A DNA stretch of 64,000 nt, from the NCBI GenBank assembly GCA_947034895.1, contig OX344763.1, positions 61,399,093 to 61,463,092 of the forward strand. Reading direction: 5' to 3'. Position 1 is the stretch's first letter. Each line of letters begins with the position of its first letter. A program made the position numbers and the translations under genes. The notes beneath the pieces were generated by a model. That model worked only from the letters and a program-made list of their open reading frames with translations, ran no database searches and was not told the origin of the DNA. The stretch comes from Rhytidiadelphus loreus. Its lineage: Eukaryota > Streptophyta > Bryopsida > Hypnales > Hylocomiaceae. Shown here piece by piece: positions 1 through 12,305 of this stretch.

Positions 1-161
1 TGAATGTGAAACTAGAAATTGATGCACGAACCTTGTGCTGTACTTTCATGTCCAAGAAAATTGGACCTCATGATATTCACCTAAAGAATAATGTGCAAGC
101 ATGTGGTGCAAGTTGCAATTCTTCTTCAATCCAATTATCCAAGAACATATTCATTCGGTGG

Positions 162-185
162 TAACATTGAATGCCTTGAATGTTA
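162..185. other. Edge dyad: 7-bp inverted repeat at the monomer start
   Basis: Unit positions 1-7 (taacatt) are exactly complementary to positions 18-24 (aatgtta), with a 10-base loop between them. The same stretch contains a 7-bp direct repeat, ttgaatg at unit 6-12 and again at 15-21. The example is the first full monomer; most of the 362 units carry it. Units with tgaaac in place of ttaaac lose the outermost pairs. A hairpin or cruciform role is possible but not shown. Confidence 0.75.
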
Positions 186-225
186 AACTAGAAATTGATG
201 CACGAACCTTGTGCTGTACTTTCAT

Positions 226-242
226 GTCCAAGAAAATTGGAC
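226..242. other. Internal hairpin: gtccaa / ttggac with 5-base loop
   Basis: Unit positions 65-70 (gtccaa) pair perfectly with 76-81 (ttggac) around the loop gaaaa. It lies in the most conserved part of the monomer and is present in most copies. In M-class units, where ggac becomes ggat, the stem shortens to five pairs. Units with tccaggaaaattgcacc, such as the one at 54721, disrupt it. The conservation may simply reflect homogenisation. Confidence 0.75.
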
Positions 243-1584
243 CTCATGAAATTCACCTAAAGAATAATGTCCAAGCATATGGTGCAAGTTGCAATTCTTC
301 TTCAATCCAATTATCCACAAAAATATTCATTTGGTGGTAACATTGAATGCCTTGAATGTTAAACTAGAAATTGATGCTCGAACCTTGTGCTGTACTTTCA
401 TGTCCAAGAAAATTGGACCTCATGAAATTCACCTAAAGAATAATGTCCAAGCATATGGTGCAAGTTGCAATTCTTCATCAATCCAATTATCCACAAAAAT
501 ATTCATTTGGTGGTAACATTGAATGCCTTGAATGTTAAACTAGAAATTGATGCTCGAACCTTGTGCTGTACTTTCATGTCCAAGAAAATTGGACCTCATG
601 AAATTCACCTAAAGAATAATGTGCAAGCATGTGGTGCAAGTTGCAATTCTTCTTCAATCCAATTATCCAAGAACATATTCATTCGGTGGTAACATTGAAT
701 GCCTTGAATGTTAAACTAGAAATTGATGCACGAACCTTGTGCTGTACTTTCATGTCCAAGAAAATTGGACCTCATGAAATTCACCTGAAGAATAATGTGC
801 AAGCATGTGGTGCAAGTTGCAATTCTTCTTGAATCCAATTATCCAGAAAAATATTCATTTGGTGGTAACATTGAATGCCTTGAATGTTAAACTAGAAATT
901 GATGCTCGAACCTTGTGCTGTACTTTCATGTCCATGAAAATTGGACCTCATGAAATTCACCTAAAGAATAATGTCCAAGCATATGGTGCAAGTTGCAATT
1001 CTTCTTCAATCCAATTATCCAAAAAAATATTCATTTGGTGGTAACATTGAATGCCTTGAATGTTAAACTAGAAATTGATGCTCGAACCTTGTGCTGTACT
1101 TTCATGTCCAAGAAAATTAGACCTCATGAAATTCACCTAAAGAATAATGTCCAAGCATGTGGTGCAAGTTGCAATTCTTCTTCAATCCAATTACCCGAAA
1201 AAATATTCATTTGGTGGTAACATTGAATGCCTTGAATGTTAAACTAGAAATTGATGCACGAACCTTGTGCTGTACTTTCATGTCCAAGAAAATTGGACCT
1301 CATGAAATTCACCTAAAGAATAATGTGCAAGCATGTGGTGCAAGTTGCAATTCTTCTTCAATCCAATTATCCACAAAAATATTCATTTGGTGGTAACATT
1401 GAATGCCTTGAATGTTAAACTAGAAATTGATGCACGAACCTTGTGCTGTACTTTCATGTCCAAGAAAATTGGACGTCATGAAATTCACCTAAAGAATAAT
1501 GTGCAAGCATGTGGTGCAAGTTGCAATTCTTCTTGAATCCAAATATCCAAGAAAATATTCATTTGGTGGTAACATTGAATGCCT

Positions 1585-2229
1585 TGAATGTGAAACTAGA
1601 AATTGATGCACGAACCTTGTGCTGTACTTTCATGTCCAAGAAAATTGGACCTCATGATATTCACCTAAAGAATAATGTGCAAGCATGTGGTGCAAGTTGC
1701 AATTCTTCTTCAATCCAATTATCCAAGAACATATTCATTCGGTGGTAACATTGAATGCCTTGAATGTTAAACTAGAAATTGATGCACGAACCTTGTGCTG
1801 TACTTTCATGTCCAAGAAAATTGGACCTCATGAAATTCACCTAAAGAATAATGTCCAAGCATATGGTGCAAGTTGCAATTCTTCTTCAATCCAATTATCC
1901 ACAAAAATATTCATTTGGTGGTAACATTGAATGCCTTGAATGTTAAACTAGAAATTGATGCTCGAACCTTGTGCTGTACTTTCATGTCCAAGAAAATTGG
2001 ACCTCATGAAATTCACCTAAAGAATAATGTCCAAGCATATGGTGCAAGTTGCAATTCTTCATCAATCCAATTATCCACAAAAATATTCATTTGGTGGTAA
2101 CATTGAATGCCTTGAATGTTAAACTAGAAATTGATGCTCGAACCTTGTGCTGTACTTTCATGTCCAAGAAAATTGGACCTCATGAAATTCACCTAAAGAA
2201 TAATGTGCAAGCATGTGGTGCAAGTTGCA
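1585..2229 (+). repeat. Second copy of the 9-monomer duplication
   Basis: Counterpart of 1-645 at an offset of 1584 bp, with the same order of variants. It diverges just beyond 2229, where this copy reads cttcgtcaatcc and then a ccgaaaaaat tail instead of ccaagaacat. Confidence 0.75.
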
Positions 2230-2801
2230 ATTCTTCGTCAATCCAATTATCCGAAAAAATATTCATTTGGTGGTAACATTGAATGCCTTGAATGTTAAAC
2301 TAGAAATTGTTGCACGAACCTTGTGCTGTACTTTCATGTCCAAGAAAATTGGACCTCATGAAATTCACCTAAAGAATAATGTCCAAGCATGTGGTGCAAG
2401 TTGCAATTCTTCTTCAATCCAATTACCCGCAAAAATATTCATTTGGTGGTAACATTGAATGCCTTGAATGTTAAACTAGAAATTGATGGACGAACCTTGT
2501 GCTGTACTTTCATGTCCAAGAAAATTGGACGTCATGAAATTCACCTAAAGAATAATGTGCAAGCATGTGGTGCAAGTTGCAATTCTTCTTCAATCCAATT
2601 ATCCACAAAAATATTCATTTGGTGGTAACATTGAATGCCTTGAATGTTAAACTAGAAATTGATGTATGAACCTTGTGCTGTACTTTCATGTCCAAGAAAA
2701 TTGGACCTCATGAAATTCACCTAAAGAATAATGTGCAAGCATGTGGTGCAAGTTGCAATTCTTCTTCAATCCAATTATCCACAAAAATATTCATTTGGTG
2801 G

Positions 2802-3857
2802 TAACATTGAATGCCTTGAATGTTAAACTAGAAATTGATGAACGAACCTTGTGCTGTACTTTCATGTCCAAGAAAATTGGACGTCATGAAATTCACCTAA
2901 AGAATAATGTGCAAGCATGTGGTGCAAGTTGCAATTCTTCTTGAATCCAAATATCCAAGAAAATATTCATTTGGTGGTAACATTGAATGCCTTGAATGTG
3001 AAACTAGAAATTGATGTACGAACCTTGTGCTGTACTTTCATGTCCAAGAAAATTGGACCTCATGATATTCACCTAAAGAATAATGTGCAAGCATGTGGTG
3101 CAAGTTGCAATTCTTCTTGAATCCAATTATCCAAGAACATATTCATTTGGTGGTAACATTGAATGCCTTGAATGTTAAACTAGAAATTGATGCACGAACC
3201 TTGTGCTGTACTTTCATGTCCAAGAAAATTGGACCTCATGAAATTCACCTAAAGAATAATGTGCAAGCATGTGGTGCAAGTTGCAATTCTTCTTCAATCC
3301 AATTATCCACAAAAATATTCATTTGGTGGTAACATTGAATGCCTTGAATGTTAAACTAGAAATTGATGAACGAACCTTGTGCTGTACTTTCATGTCCAAG
3401 AAAATTGGACCTCATGAAATTCACCTAAAGAATAATGTGCAAGCATGTGGTGCAAGTTGCAATTCTTCTTGAATCCAAATATCCAAGAAAATATTCATTT
3501 GGTGGTAACATTGAATGCCTTGAATGTGAAACTAGAAATTGATGTACGAACCTTGTGCTGTACTTTCATGTCCAAGAAAATTGGACCTCATGATATTCAC
3601 CTAAAGAATAATGTGCAAGCATGTGGTGCAAGTTGCAATTCTTCTTCAATCCAATTATCCAAGAACATATTCATTCGGTGGTAACATTGAATGCCTTGAA
3701 TGTTAAACTAGAAATTGATGCACGAACCTTGTGCTGTACTTTCATGTCTAAGAAAATTGGACCTCATGAAATTCACCTAAAGAATAATGTGCAAGCATGT
3801 GGTGCAAGTTGCAATTCTTCTTCAATCCAATTATCCACAAAAATATTCATTTGGTGG
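2802..3857 (+). repeat. Trimer higher-order repeat, two 528-bp copies
   Basis: Copies are 2802-3329 and 3330-3857. Each has a gatgaacg unit with a ttgaatccaaat tail, then a tgaaac/gatgtacg/gatattc unit, then a gatgcacg unit with a ccacaaaaat tail. A third gatgaacg unit starts at 3858, but its tail is different, so only the start of a third copy is present. Confidence 0.75.
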
Positions 3858-6800
3858 TAACATTGAATGCCTTGAATGTTAAACTAGAAATTGATGAACG
3901 AACCTTGTGCTGTACTTTCATGTCCAAGAAAATTGGACCTCATGAAATTCACCTAAAGAATAATGTGCAAGCATGTGGTGCAAGTTGCAATTCTTCTTCA
4001 ATCCAATTATCCAAAAAAATATTCATTTGGTGGTAACATTGAATGCCTTGAATGTTAAACTAGAAATTGATGCACGAACCTTGTGCTGTACTTTCATGTC
4101 CAAGAAAATTGGACCTCATGAAATTCACCTAAAGAATAATGTCCAAGCATATGGTGGAAGTTGCAATTCTTCTTCAATCCAATTATCCAAAAAAATATTC
4201 ATTTGGTGGTAACATTGAATGCCTTGAATGTTAAACTAGAAATTGATGCTCGAACCTTGTGCTGTACTTTCATGTCCAAGAAAATTGGACCTCATGAAAT
4301 TCACCTAAAGAATAATGTCCAAGCATGTGGTGCAAGTTGCAATTCTTCTTCAATGCAATTACCCGAAAAAATATTCATTTGGTGGTAACATTGAATGCCT
4401 TGAATGTTAAACTAGAAATTGATGCACGAACCTTGTGCTGTACTTTCATGTCCAAGAAAATTGGACCTCATGAAATTCACCTAAAGAATAATGTCCAAGC
4501 ATGTGGTGCAAGTTGCAATTCTTCTTCAATGCAATTACCCGAAAAAATATTCATTTGGTGGTAACATTGAATGCCTTGAATGTTAAACTAGAAATTGATG
4601 CACGAACCTTGTGCTGTACTTTCATGTCCAAGAAAATTGGACCTCATGAAATTCACCTAAAGAATAATGTCCAAGCATGTGGTGCAAGTTGCAATTCTTC
4701 TTCAATCCAATTATCCGAAAAAATATTCATTTGGTGGTAACATTGAATGCCTTGAATGTTAAACTAGAAATTGATGCTCGAACCTTGTGCTGTACTTTCA
4801 TGTCCAAGAAAATTGGACCTCATGAAATTCACCTAAAGAATAATGTCCAAGCATGTGGTGCAAGTTGCAGTTCTTCTTCAATGCAATTACCCGAAAAAAT
4901 ATTCATTTGGTGGTAACATTGAATGCCTTGAATGTTAAACTAGAAATTGATGCACGAACCTTGTGCTGTACTTTTATGTCCAAGAAAATTGGACCTCATG
5001 AAATTCACCTAAAGAAAAATGTGCAAGCATGTGGTGCAAGTTGCAATTCTTCTTCAATCCAATTACCCGAAAAAATATTCATTTGGTGGTAACATTGAAT
5101 GCCTTGAATGTTAAACTAGAAATTGATGCTCGAACCTTGTGCTGTACTTTCATGTCCAAGAAAATTGGACCTCATGAAATTCACCTAAAGAATAATGTGC
5201 AAGCATGTGGTGCAAGTTGCAATTCTTCTTCAATCCAATTATCCGAAAAAATATTCATTTGGTGGTAACATTGAATGCCTTGAATGTTAAACTAGAAATT
5301 GATGCTCGAACCTTGTGCTGTACTTTCATGTCCAAGAAAATTGGACCTCATGAAATTCACCTAAAGAATAATGTCCAAGCATGTGGTGCAAGTTGCAATT
5401 CTTCTTCAATCCAATTATCCAAAAAAATATTCATTTGGTGGTAACATTGAATGCCTTGAATGTTAAACTAGAAATTGATGCTCGAACCTTGTGCTGTACT
5501 TTCATGTCCAAGAAAATTGGACCTCATGAAATTCACCTAAAGAATAATGTGCAAGCATGTGGTGCAAGTTGCAATTCTTCTTCAATCCAATTATCCAAGA
5601 ACATATTCATTCGGTGGTAACATTGAATGCCTTGAATGTTAAACTAGAAATTGATGCTCGAACCTTGTGCTGTACTTTCATGTCCAAGAAAATTGGACCT
5701 CATGAAATTCACCTAAAGAATAATGTCCAAGCATATGGTGCAAGTTGCAATTCTTCTTCAATCCAATTATCCACAAAAATATTCATTTGGTGGTAACATT
5801 GAATGCCTTGAATGTTAAACTAGAAATTGATGCTCGAACCTTGTGCTGTACTTTCATGTCCAAGAAAATTGGACCTCATGAAATTCACCTAAAGAATAAT
5901 GTGCAAGCATGTGGTGCAAGTTGCAATTCTTCTTCAATCCAATTATCCGAAAAAATATTCATTTGGTGGTAACATTGAATGCCTTGAATGTTAAACTAGA
6001 AATTGATGCTCGAACCTTGTGCTGTACTTTCATGTCCAAGAAAATTGGACCTCATGAAATTCACCTAAAGAATAATGTCCAAGCATGTGGTGCAAGTTGC
6101 AATTCTTCTTCAATCCAATTACCCGAAAAAATATTCATTTGGTGGTAACATTGAATGCCTTGAATGTTAAACTAGAAATTGATGCTCGAACCTTGTGCTG
6201 TACTTTCATGTCCAAGAAAATTGGACCTCATGAAATTCACCTAAAGAATAATGTGCAAGCATGTGGTGCAAGTTGCAATTCTTCTTCAATCCAATTATCC
6301 GCAAAAATATTCATTTGGTGGTAACATTGAATGCCTTGAATGTTAAACTAGAAATTGATGCACGAACCTTGTGCTGTACTTTCATGTCCAAGAAAATTGG
6401 ACCTCATGAAATTCACCTAAAGAATAATGTCCAAGCATATGGTGCAAGTTGCAATTCTTCTTCAATCCAATTACCCGAAAAAATATTCATTTGGTGGTAA
6501 CATTGAATGCCTTGAATGTTAAACTAGAAATTGATGCTCGAACCTTGTGCTGTACTTTCATGTCCAAGAAAATTGGACCTCATGAAATTCACCTAAAGAA
6601 TAATGTGCAAGCATGTGGTGCAAGTTGCAATTCTTCTTCAATCCAATTATCCGAAAAAATATTCATTTGGTGGTAACATTGAATGCCTTGAATGTTAAAC
6701 TAGAAATTGATGCTCGAACCTTGTGCTGTACTTTCATGTCCAAGAAAATTGGACCTCATGAAATTCACCTAAAGAATAATGTGCAAGCATGTGGTGCAAG

Positions 6801-8961
6801 TTGCAATTCTTCTTCAATCCAATTATCCACAAAAATATTCATTTGGTGGTAACATTGAATGCCTTGAATGTTAAACTAGAAATTGATGCTCGAACCTTGT
6901 GCTGTACTTTCATGTCCAAGAAAATTGGACATCATGAAATTCACCTAAAGAATAATGTGCAAGCATGTGGTGCAAGTTGCAATTCTTCTTGAATCCAAAT
7001 ATCCAAGAAAATATTCATTTGGTGGTAACATTGAATGCCTTGAATGTGAAACTAGAAATTGATGCTCGAACCTTGTGCTGTACTTTCATGTCCAAGAAAA
7101 TTGGACGTCATGAAATTCACCTAAAGAATAATGTGCAAGCATGTGGTGCAAGTTGCAATTCTTCTTCAATCCAATTATCCAAGAACATATTCATTCGGTG
7201 GTAACATTGAATGCCTTGAATGTTAAACTAGAAATTGATGCACGAACCTTGTGCTGTACTTTCATGTCCAAGAAAATTGGACCTCATGAAATTCACCTAA
7301 AGAATAATGTGCAAGCATGTGGTGCAAGTTGCAATTCTTCTTGAATCCAATTATCCGAAAAAATATTCATTTGGTGGTAACATTGAATGCCTTGAATGTT
7401 AAACTAGAAATTGATGCTCGAACCTTGTGCTGTACTTTCATGTCCAAGAAAATTGGACCTCATGAAATTCACCTAAAGAATAATGTGCAAGCATATGGTG
7501 CAAGTTGCAATTCTTCTTCAATCCAATTATCCACAAAAATATTCATTTGGTGGTAACATTGAATGCCTTGAATGTTAAACTAGAAATTGATGCTCGAACC
7601 TTGTGCTGTACTTTCATGTCCAAGAAAATTGGACCTCATGAAATTCACCTAAAGAATAATGCGCAAGCATGTGGTGCAAGTTGCAATTCTTCTTCAATCC
7701 AATTATCCGAAAAAATATTCATTTGGTGGTAACATTGAATGCCTTGAATGTTAAACTAGAAATTGATGCTCGAACCTTGTGCTGTACTTTCATGTCCAAG
7801 AAAATTGGACCTCATGAAATTCACCTAAAGAATAATGTGTAAACACGTGGTGCAAGTTGCAATTCTTCTTCAATCCAATTACCCGAAAAAATATTCATTT
7901 GGTGGTAACATTGAATGCCTTGAATGTTAAACTAGAAATTGATGCACGAACCTTGTGCTGTACTTTCATGTCCAAGAAAATTGGACCTCATGAAATTCAC
8001 CTAAAGAAAAATGTGCAAGCATGTGGTGCAAGTTGCAATTCTTCTTCAATCCAATTATCCGAAAAAATATTCATTTGGTGGTAACATTGAATGCCTTGAA
8101 TGTTAAACTAGAAATTGATGTACGAACCTTGTGCTGTACTTTCATGTCCAAGAAAATTGGACCTCATGAAATTCACCTAAAGAATAATGTGCAAGCATGT
8201 GGTGCAAGTTGCAATTCTTCTTCAATCCAATTATCCACAAAAATATTCATTCGGTGGTAACATTGAATGCCTTGAATGTTAAACTAGAAATTGATGCTCG
8301 AACCTTGTGCTGTACTTTCATGTCCAAGAAAATTGGACCTCATGAAATTCACCTAAAGAATAATGCCCAAGCATGTAGTGCAAGTTGCAATTCTTCTTCA
8401 ATCCAATTACCCGAAAAAATATTCATTTGGTGGTAACATTGAATGCCTTGAATGTTAAACTAGAAATTGATGCACGAACCTTGTGCTGTACTTTCATGTC
8501 CAAGAAAATTGGACCTCATGATATTCACCTAAAGAAAAATGTGCAAGCATGTGGTGCAAGTTGCAATTCTTCTTCAATCCAATTATCCAAGAACATATTC
8601 ATTTGGTGGTAACATTGAATGCCTTGAATGTTAAACTAGAAATTGATGCTCGAACCTTGTGCTGTACTTTCATGTCCAAGAAAATTGGACCTCATGAAAT
8701 TCACCTAAAGAATAATGTGTAAACATGTGGTGCAAGTTGCAATTCTTCTTCAATCCAATTATCCGAAAAAATATTCATTTGGTGGTAACATTGAATGCCT
8801 TGAATGTTAAACTAGAAATTGATGCTCGAACCTTGTGCTGTACTTTCATGTCCAAGAAAATTGGACCTCATGAAATTCACCTAAAGAATAATGTCCAAGC
8901 ATATGGTGCAAGTTGCAATTCTTCTTCAATCCAATTATCCAAGAACATATTCATTTGGTGG

Positions 8962-9137
8962 TAACATTGAATGCCTTGAAAGTTAAACTAGAAATTGATG
9001 CTCGAACCATGTGCTGTACTTTCATGTCCAATAAAATTGGACTTCATGAAATTCACCTAAAGAATAATGTCCAAGCATGTGGTGCAAGTTGCAATTCTTC
9101 TTCAATCCAATTATCCAAGAACATATTCATTCGGTGG
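8962..9137 (+). repeat. Monomer with private variants gaaagtt, accatgtg and ccaataaaat
   Basis: This unit reads ccttgaaagtt instead of ccttgaatgtt, accatgtg instead of accttgtg, and tccaataaaatt instead of tccaagaaaatt. The same last two changes, together with a single-base deletion in the same gaatgtt motif, occur in the unit at 57009-57183. It immediately precedes the first M-class unit of the window. Confidence 0.75.
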
Positions 9138-11601
9138 TAACATTGAATGCCTTGAATGTTAAACTAGAAATTGATGCACGAACCTTGTGCTGTACTTTCA
9201 TGTCCAAGAAAATTGGACCTCATGAAATTCAGGTAAAGAAAAATGTGTAAACATGTGGAAAAGGTTGCAATTCCTCTTGAATCCAAATATCCAGAAAAAT
9301 ATTCATTTGGTGGTAACATTGAATGCCTTGAATGTTAAACTAGAAATTGATGCTCGAAACTTGTGCTGTACTTTCATGTCCAAGAAAATTGGACCTCATG
9401 AAATTCACCTAAAGAATAATGTGTAAACATGTGGTGCAAGTTGCAATTCTTCTTCAATCCAATTATCCAAGAACATATTCATTCGGTGGTAACATTGAAT
9501 GCCTTGAATGTTAAACTAGAAATTGATGCACGAACCTTGTGCTGTACTTTCATGTCCAAGAAAATTGGACCTCATGAAATTCAAGTAAAGAAAAATGTGT
9601 AAACATGTGGAAAAGGTTGCAATTCCTCTTGAATCCAAATATCCAGAAAAATATTCATTTGGTGGTAACATTGAATGCCTTGAATGTTAAACTAGAAATT
9701 GATGCTCGAAACTTGTGCTGTACTTTCATGTCCAAGAAAATTGGACCTCATGAAATTCAGGTAAAGAAAAATGTGTAAACATGTGGAAAAGGTTGCAATT
9801 CCTCTTGAATCCAAATATCCAGAAAAATATTCATTTGGTGGTAACATTGAATGCCTTGAATGTTAAACTAGAAATTGATGCTCGAACCTTGTGCTGTACT
9901 TTCATGTCCAAGAAAATTGGACCTCATGAAATTCACCTAAAGAATAATGTGTAAACATGTGGTGCAAGTTGCAATTCTTCTTCAATCCAATTATCCAAGA
10001 ACATATTCATTCGGTGGTAACATTGAATGCCTTGAATGTTAAACTAGAAATTGATGCACGAACCTTGTGCTGTACCTTCATGTCCAAGAAAATAGGACCT
10101 CATGAAATTCAGGTAAAGAAAAATGTGTAAACATGTGGAAAACGTTGCAATTCCTCTTGAATCCAAATATGCAGAAAAATATTCATTTGGTGGTAACATT
10201 GAATGCCTTGAATGTGAAACTAGAAATTGATGTACGAACCTTGTGCTGTACTTTCATGTCCAAGAAAATTGGACCTCATGAAATTCACCTAAAGAATAAT
10301 GTGTAAACATGTGGTGCAAGTTGCAATTCTTCTTCAATCCAATTATCCAAGAACATATTCATTCGGTGGTAACATTGAATGCCTTGAATGTTAAACTAGA
10401 AATTGATGCTCGAACCTTGTGCTGTACTTTCATGTCCAAGAAAATTGGACCTCATGAAATTCACCTAAAGAATAATGTCCAAGCATATGGTGCAAGTTGC
10501 AATTCTTCTTCAATCCAATTATCCACAAAAATATTCATTTGGTGGTAACATTGAATGCCTTGAATGTTAAACTAGAAATTGATGCTCGAACCTTGTGCTG
10601 TACTTTCATGTCCAAGAAAATTGGACCTCATGAAATTCACCTAAAGAATAATGTCCAAGCATGTGGTGCAAGTTGCAATTCTTCTTCAATGCAATTACCC
10701 GAAAAAATATTCATTTGGAGGTAACATTGAATGCCTTGAATGTTAAACTAGAAATTGATGCACGAACCTTGTGCTGTACTTTCGTGTCCAAGAAAATTGG
10801 ACCTCATGAAATTCACCTAAAGAAAAATGTGCAAGCATGTGGTGCAAGTTGCAATTCTTCTTCAATCCAATTATCCGAAAAAATATTCATTTGGTGGTAA
10901 CATTGAATGCCTTGAATGTTAAACTAGAAATTGATGCACGAACCTTGTGCTGTACTTTCATGTCCAAGAAAATTGGACCTCATGAAATTCACCTAAAGAA
11001 TAATGTGCAAGCATGTGGTGCAAGTTGCAATTCTTCTTGAATCCAAATATCCAAGAAAATATTCATTTGGTGGTAACATTGAATGCCTTGAATGTGAAAC
11101 TAGAAATTGATGTACGAACCTTGTGCTGTACTTTCATGTCCAAGAAAATTGGACCTCATGAAATTCACCTAAAGAATAATGTGCAAGCATGTGGTGCAAG
11201 TTGCAATTCTTCTTCAATCCAATTATCCAAGAACATATTCATTTGGTGGTAACATTGAATGCCTTGAATGTTAAACTAGAAATTGATGCTCGAACCTTGT
11301 GCTGTACTTTCATGTCCAAGAAAATTGGACCTCATGAAATTCACCTAAAGAATAATGTGTAAACATGTGGTGCAAGTTGCAATTCTTCTTCAATCCAATT
11401 ATCCAAGAACATATTCATTCGGTGGTAACATTGAATGCCTTGAATGTTAAACTAGAAATTGATGCACGAACCTTGTGCTGTACTTTCATGTCCAAGAAAA
11501 TTGGACCTCATGAAATTCACCTAAAGATAAATGTGTAAACATGTGGTGCAAGTTGCAATTCTTCTTCAATCCAATTATCCAAGAACATATTCATTCGGTG
11601 G

Positions 11602-12305
11602 TAACATTGAATGCCTTGAATGTTAAACTAGAAATTGATGCTCGAACCTTGTGCTGTACTTTCATGTCCAAGAAAATTGGACCTCATGATATTCACCTAA
11701 AGAATAATGTGTAAACATGTGGTGCAAGTTGCAATTCTTCTTCAATCCAATTATCCACAAAAATATTCATTTGGTGGTAACATTGAATGCCTTGAATGTG
11801 AAACTAGAAATTGATGCACGAACCTTGTGCTGTACTTTCATGTCCAAGAAAATTGGATCTCATGAAATTCACGTAAAGAAAAATGTGTAAACATGTGGAA
11901 AAGGTTGCAATTCCTCTTGAATCCAAATATCCAGAAAAATATTCATTTGGTGGTAACATTGAATGCCTTGAATGTTAAACTAGAAATTGATGCTCGAACC
12001 TTGTGCTGTACTTTCATGTCCAAGAAAATTGGACCTCATGATATTCACCTAAACAATAATGTGTAAACATGTGGTGCAAGTTGCAATTCTTCTTCAATCC
12101 AATTATCCACAAAAATATTCATTTGGTGGTAACATTGAATGCCTTGAATGTGAAACTAGAAATTGATGCACGAACCTTGTGCTGTACTTTCATGTCCAAG
12201 AAAATTGGATCTCATGAAATTCACGTAAAGAAAAATGTGTAAACATGTGGAAAAGGTTGCAATTCCTCTTGAATCCAAATATCCAGAAAAATATTCATTT
12301 GGTGG
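11602..12305 (+). repeat. Canonical/M dimer, two 352-bp copies
   Basis: Copies 11602-11953 and 11954-12305 each pair a gatgctcg/gatattc/gtgtaaac unit with a ccacaaaaat tail and a tgaaac/gatgcacg/ggatctc M-class unit with a ccagaaaaat tail. The second copy differs by aaacaataat in its first unit. Confidence 0.75.

Larger units (their letters stand above)
162..337 (+). repeat. Reference monomer (first complete unit)
   Basis: This is the first complete 176-bp unit and serves as the coordinate frame for the other entries. Variable sites in unit coordinates are: 22-26 (ttaaa or tgaaa); 37-42 (gatgcacg, gctcg, gtacg, gcccg, gcatg, gcaag); 79-83 (gacct, gacgt, gatct, gactt); 87-91 (gaaat or gatat); 94-106 (cctaaagaataat, cgtaaagaaaaat, cctaaacaataat); 108-124 (gtgcaagcatgtgg, gtccaagcatatgg or gtgtaaacatgtgg); 140-151 (ttcaatccaatt or ttgaatccaaat); and the tail 153-171. 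Unit positions 43-78 are nearly invariant. The consensus has 30 G, 32 C and 114 A+T. Confidence 0.95.
1..645 (+). repeat. Left-edge copy of a 9-monomer (1584-bp) duplication
   Basis: From the first base, this stretch matches 1585-2229 at a constant offset of 1584 bp (9 units). Shared markers are tgaaac with gatattc in the first unit, the attcgg tail, two successive ccaagcatatgg units, and a rare cttcatcaatcc variant at 474 and 2058. The match breaks down near 645/2229, and its left end is cut by the window edge. Confidence 0.75.
1..9137 (+). repeat. Block 1: canonical monomers only
   Basis: About 52 units, all of the canonical 3' type with tails ccacaaaaat, ccgaaaaaat, acccgaaaaa, ccaaaaaaat or ccaagaacat. 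No M-class unit occurs here. A subset with ttgaatccaaat tails followed by tgaaac/gatattc units (for example 1394-1745, 2802-3153, 3330-3681 and 6850-7201) forms a recurring pair. That pair is seen again near 38.4, 39.4, 43.6 and 45.6 kb. Confidence 0.8.
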
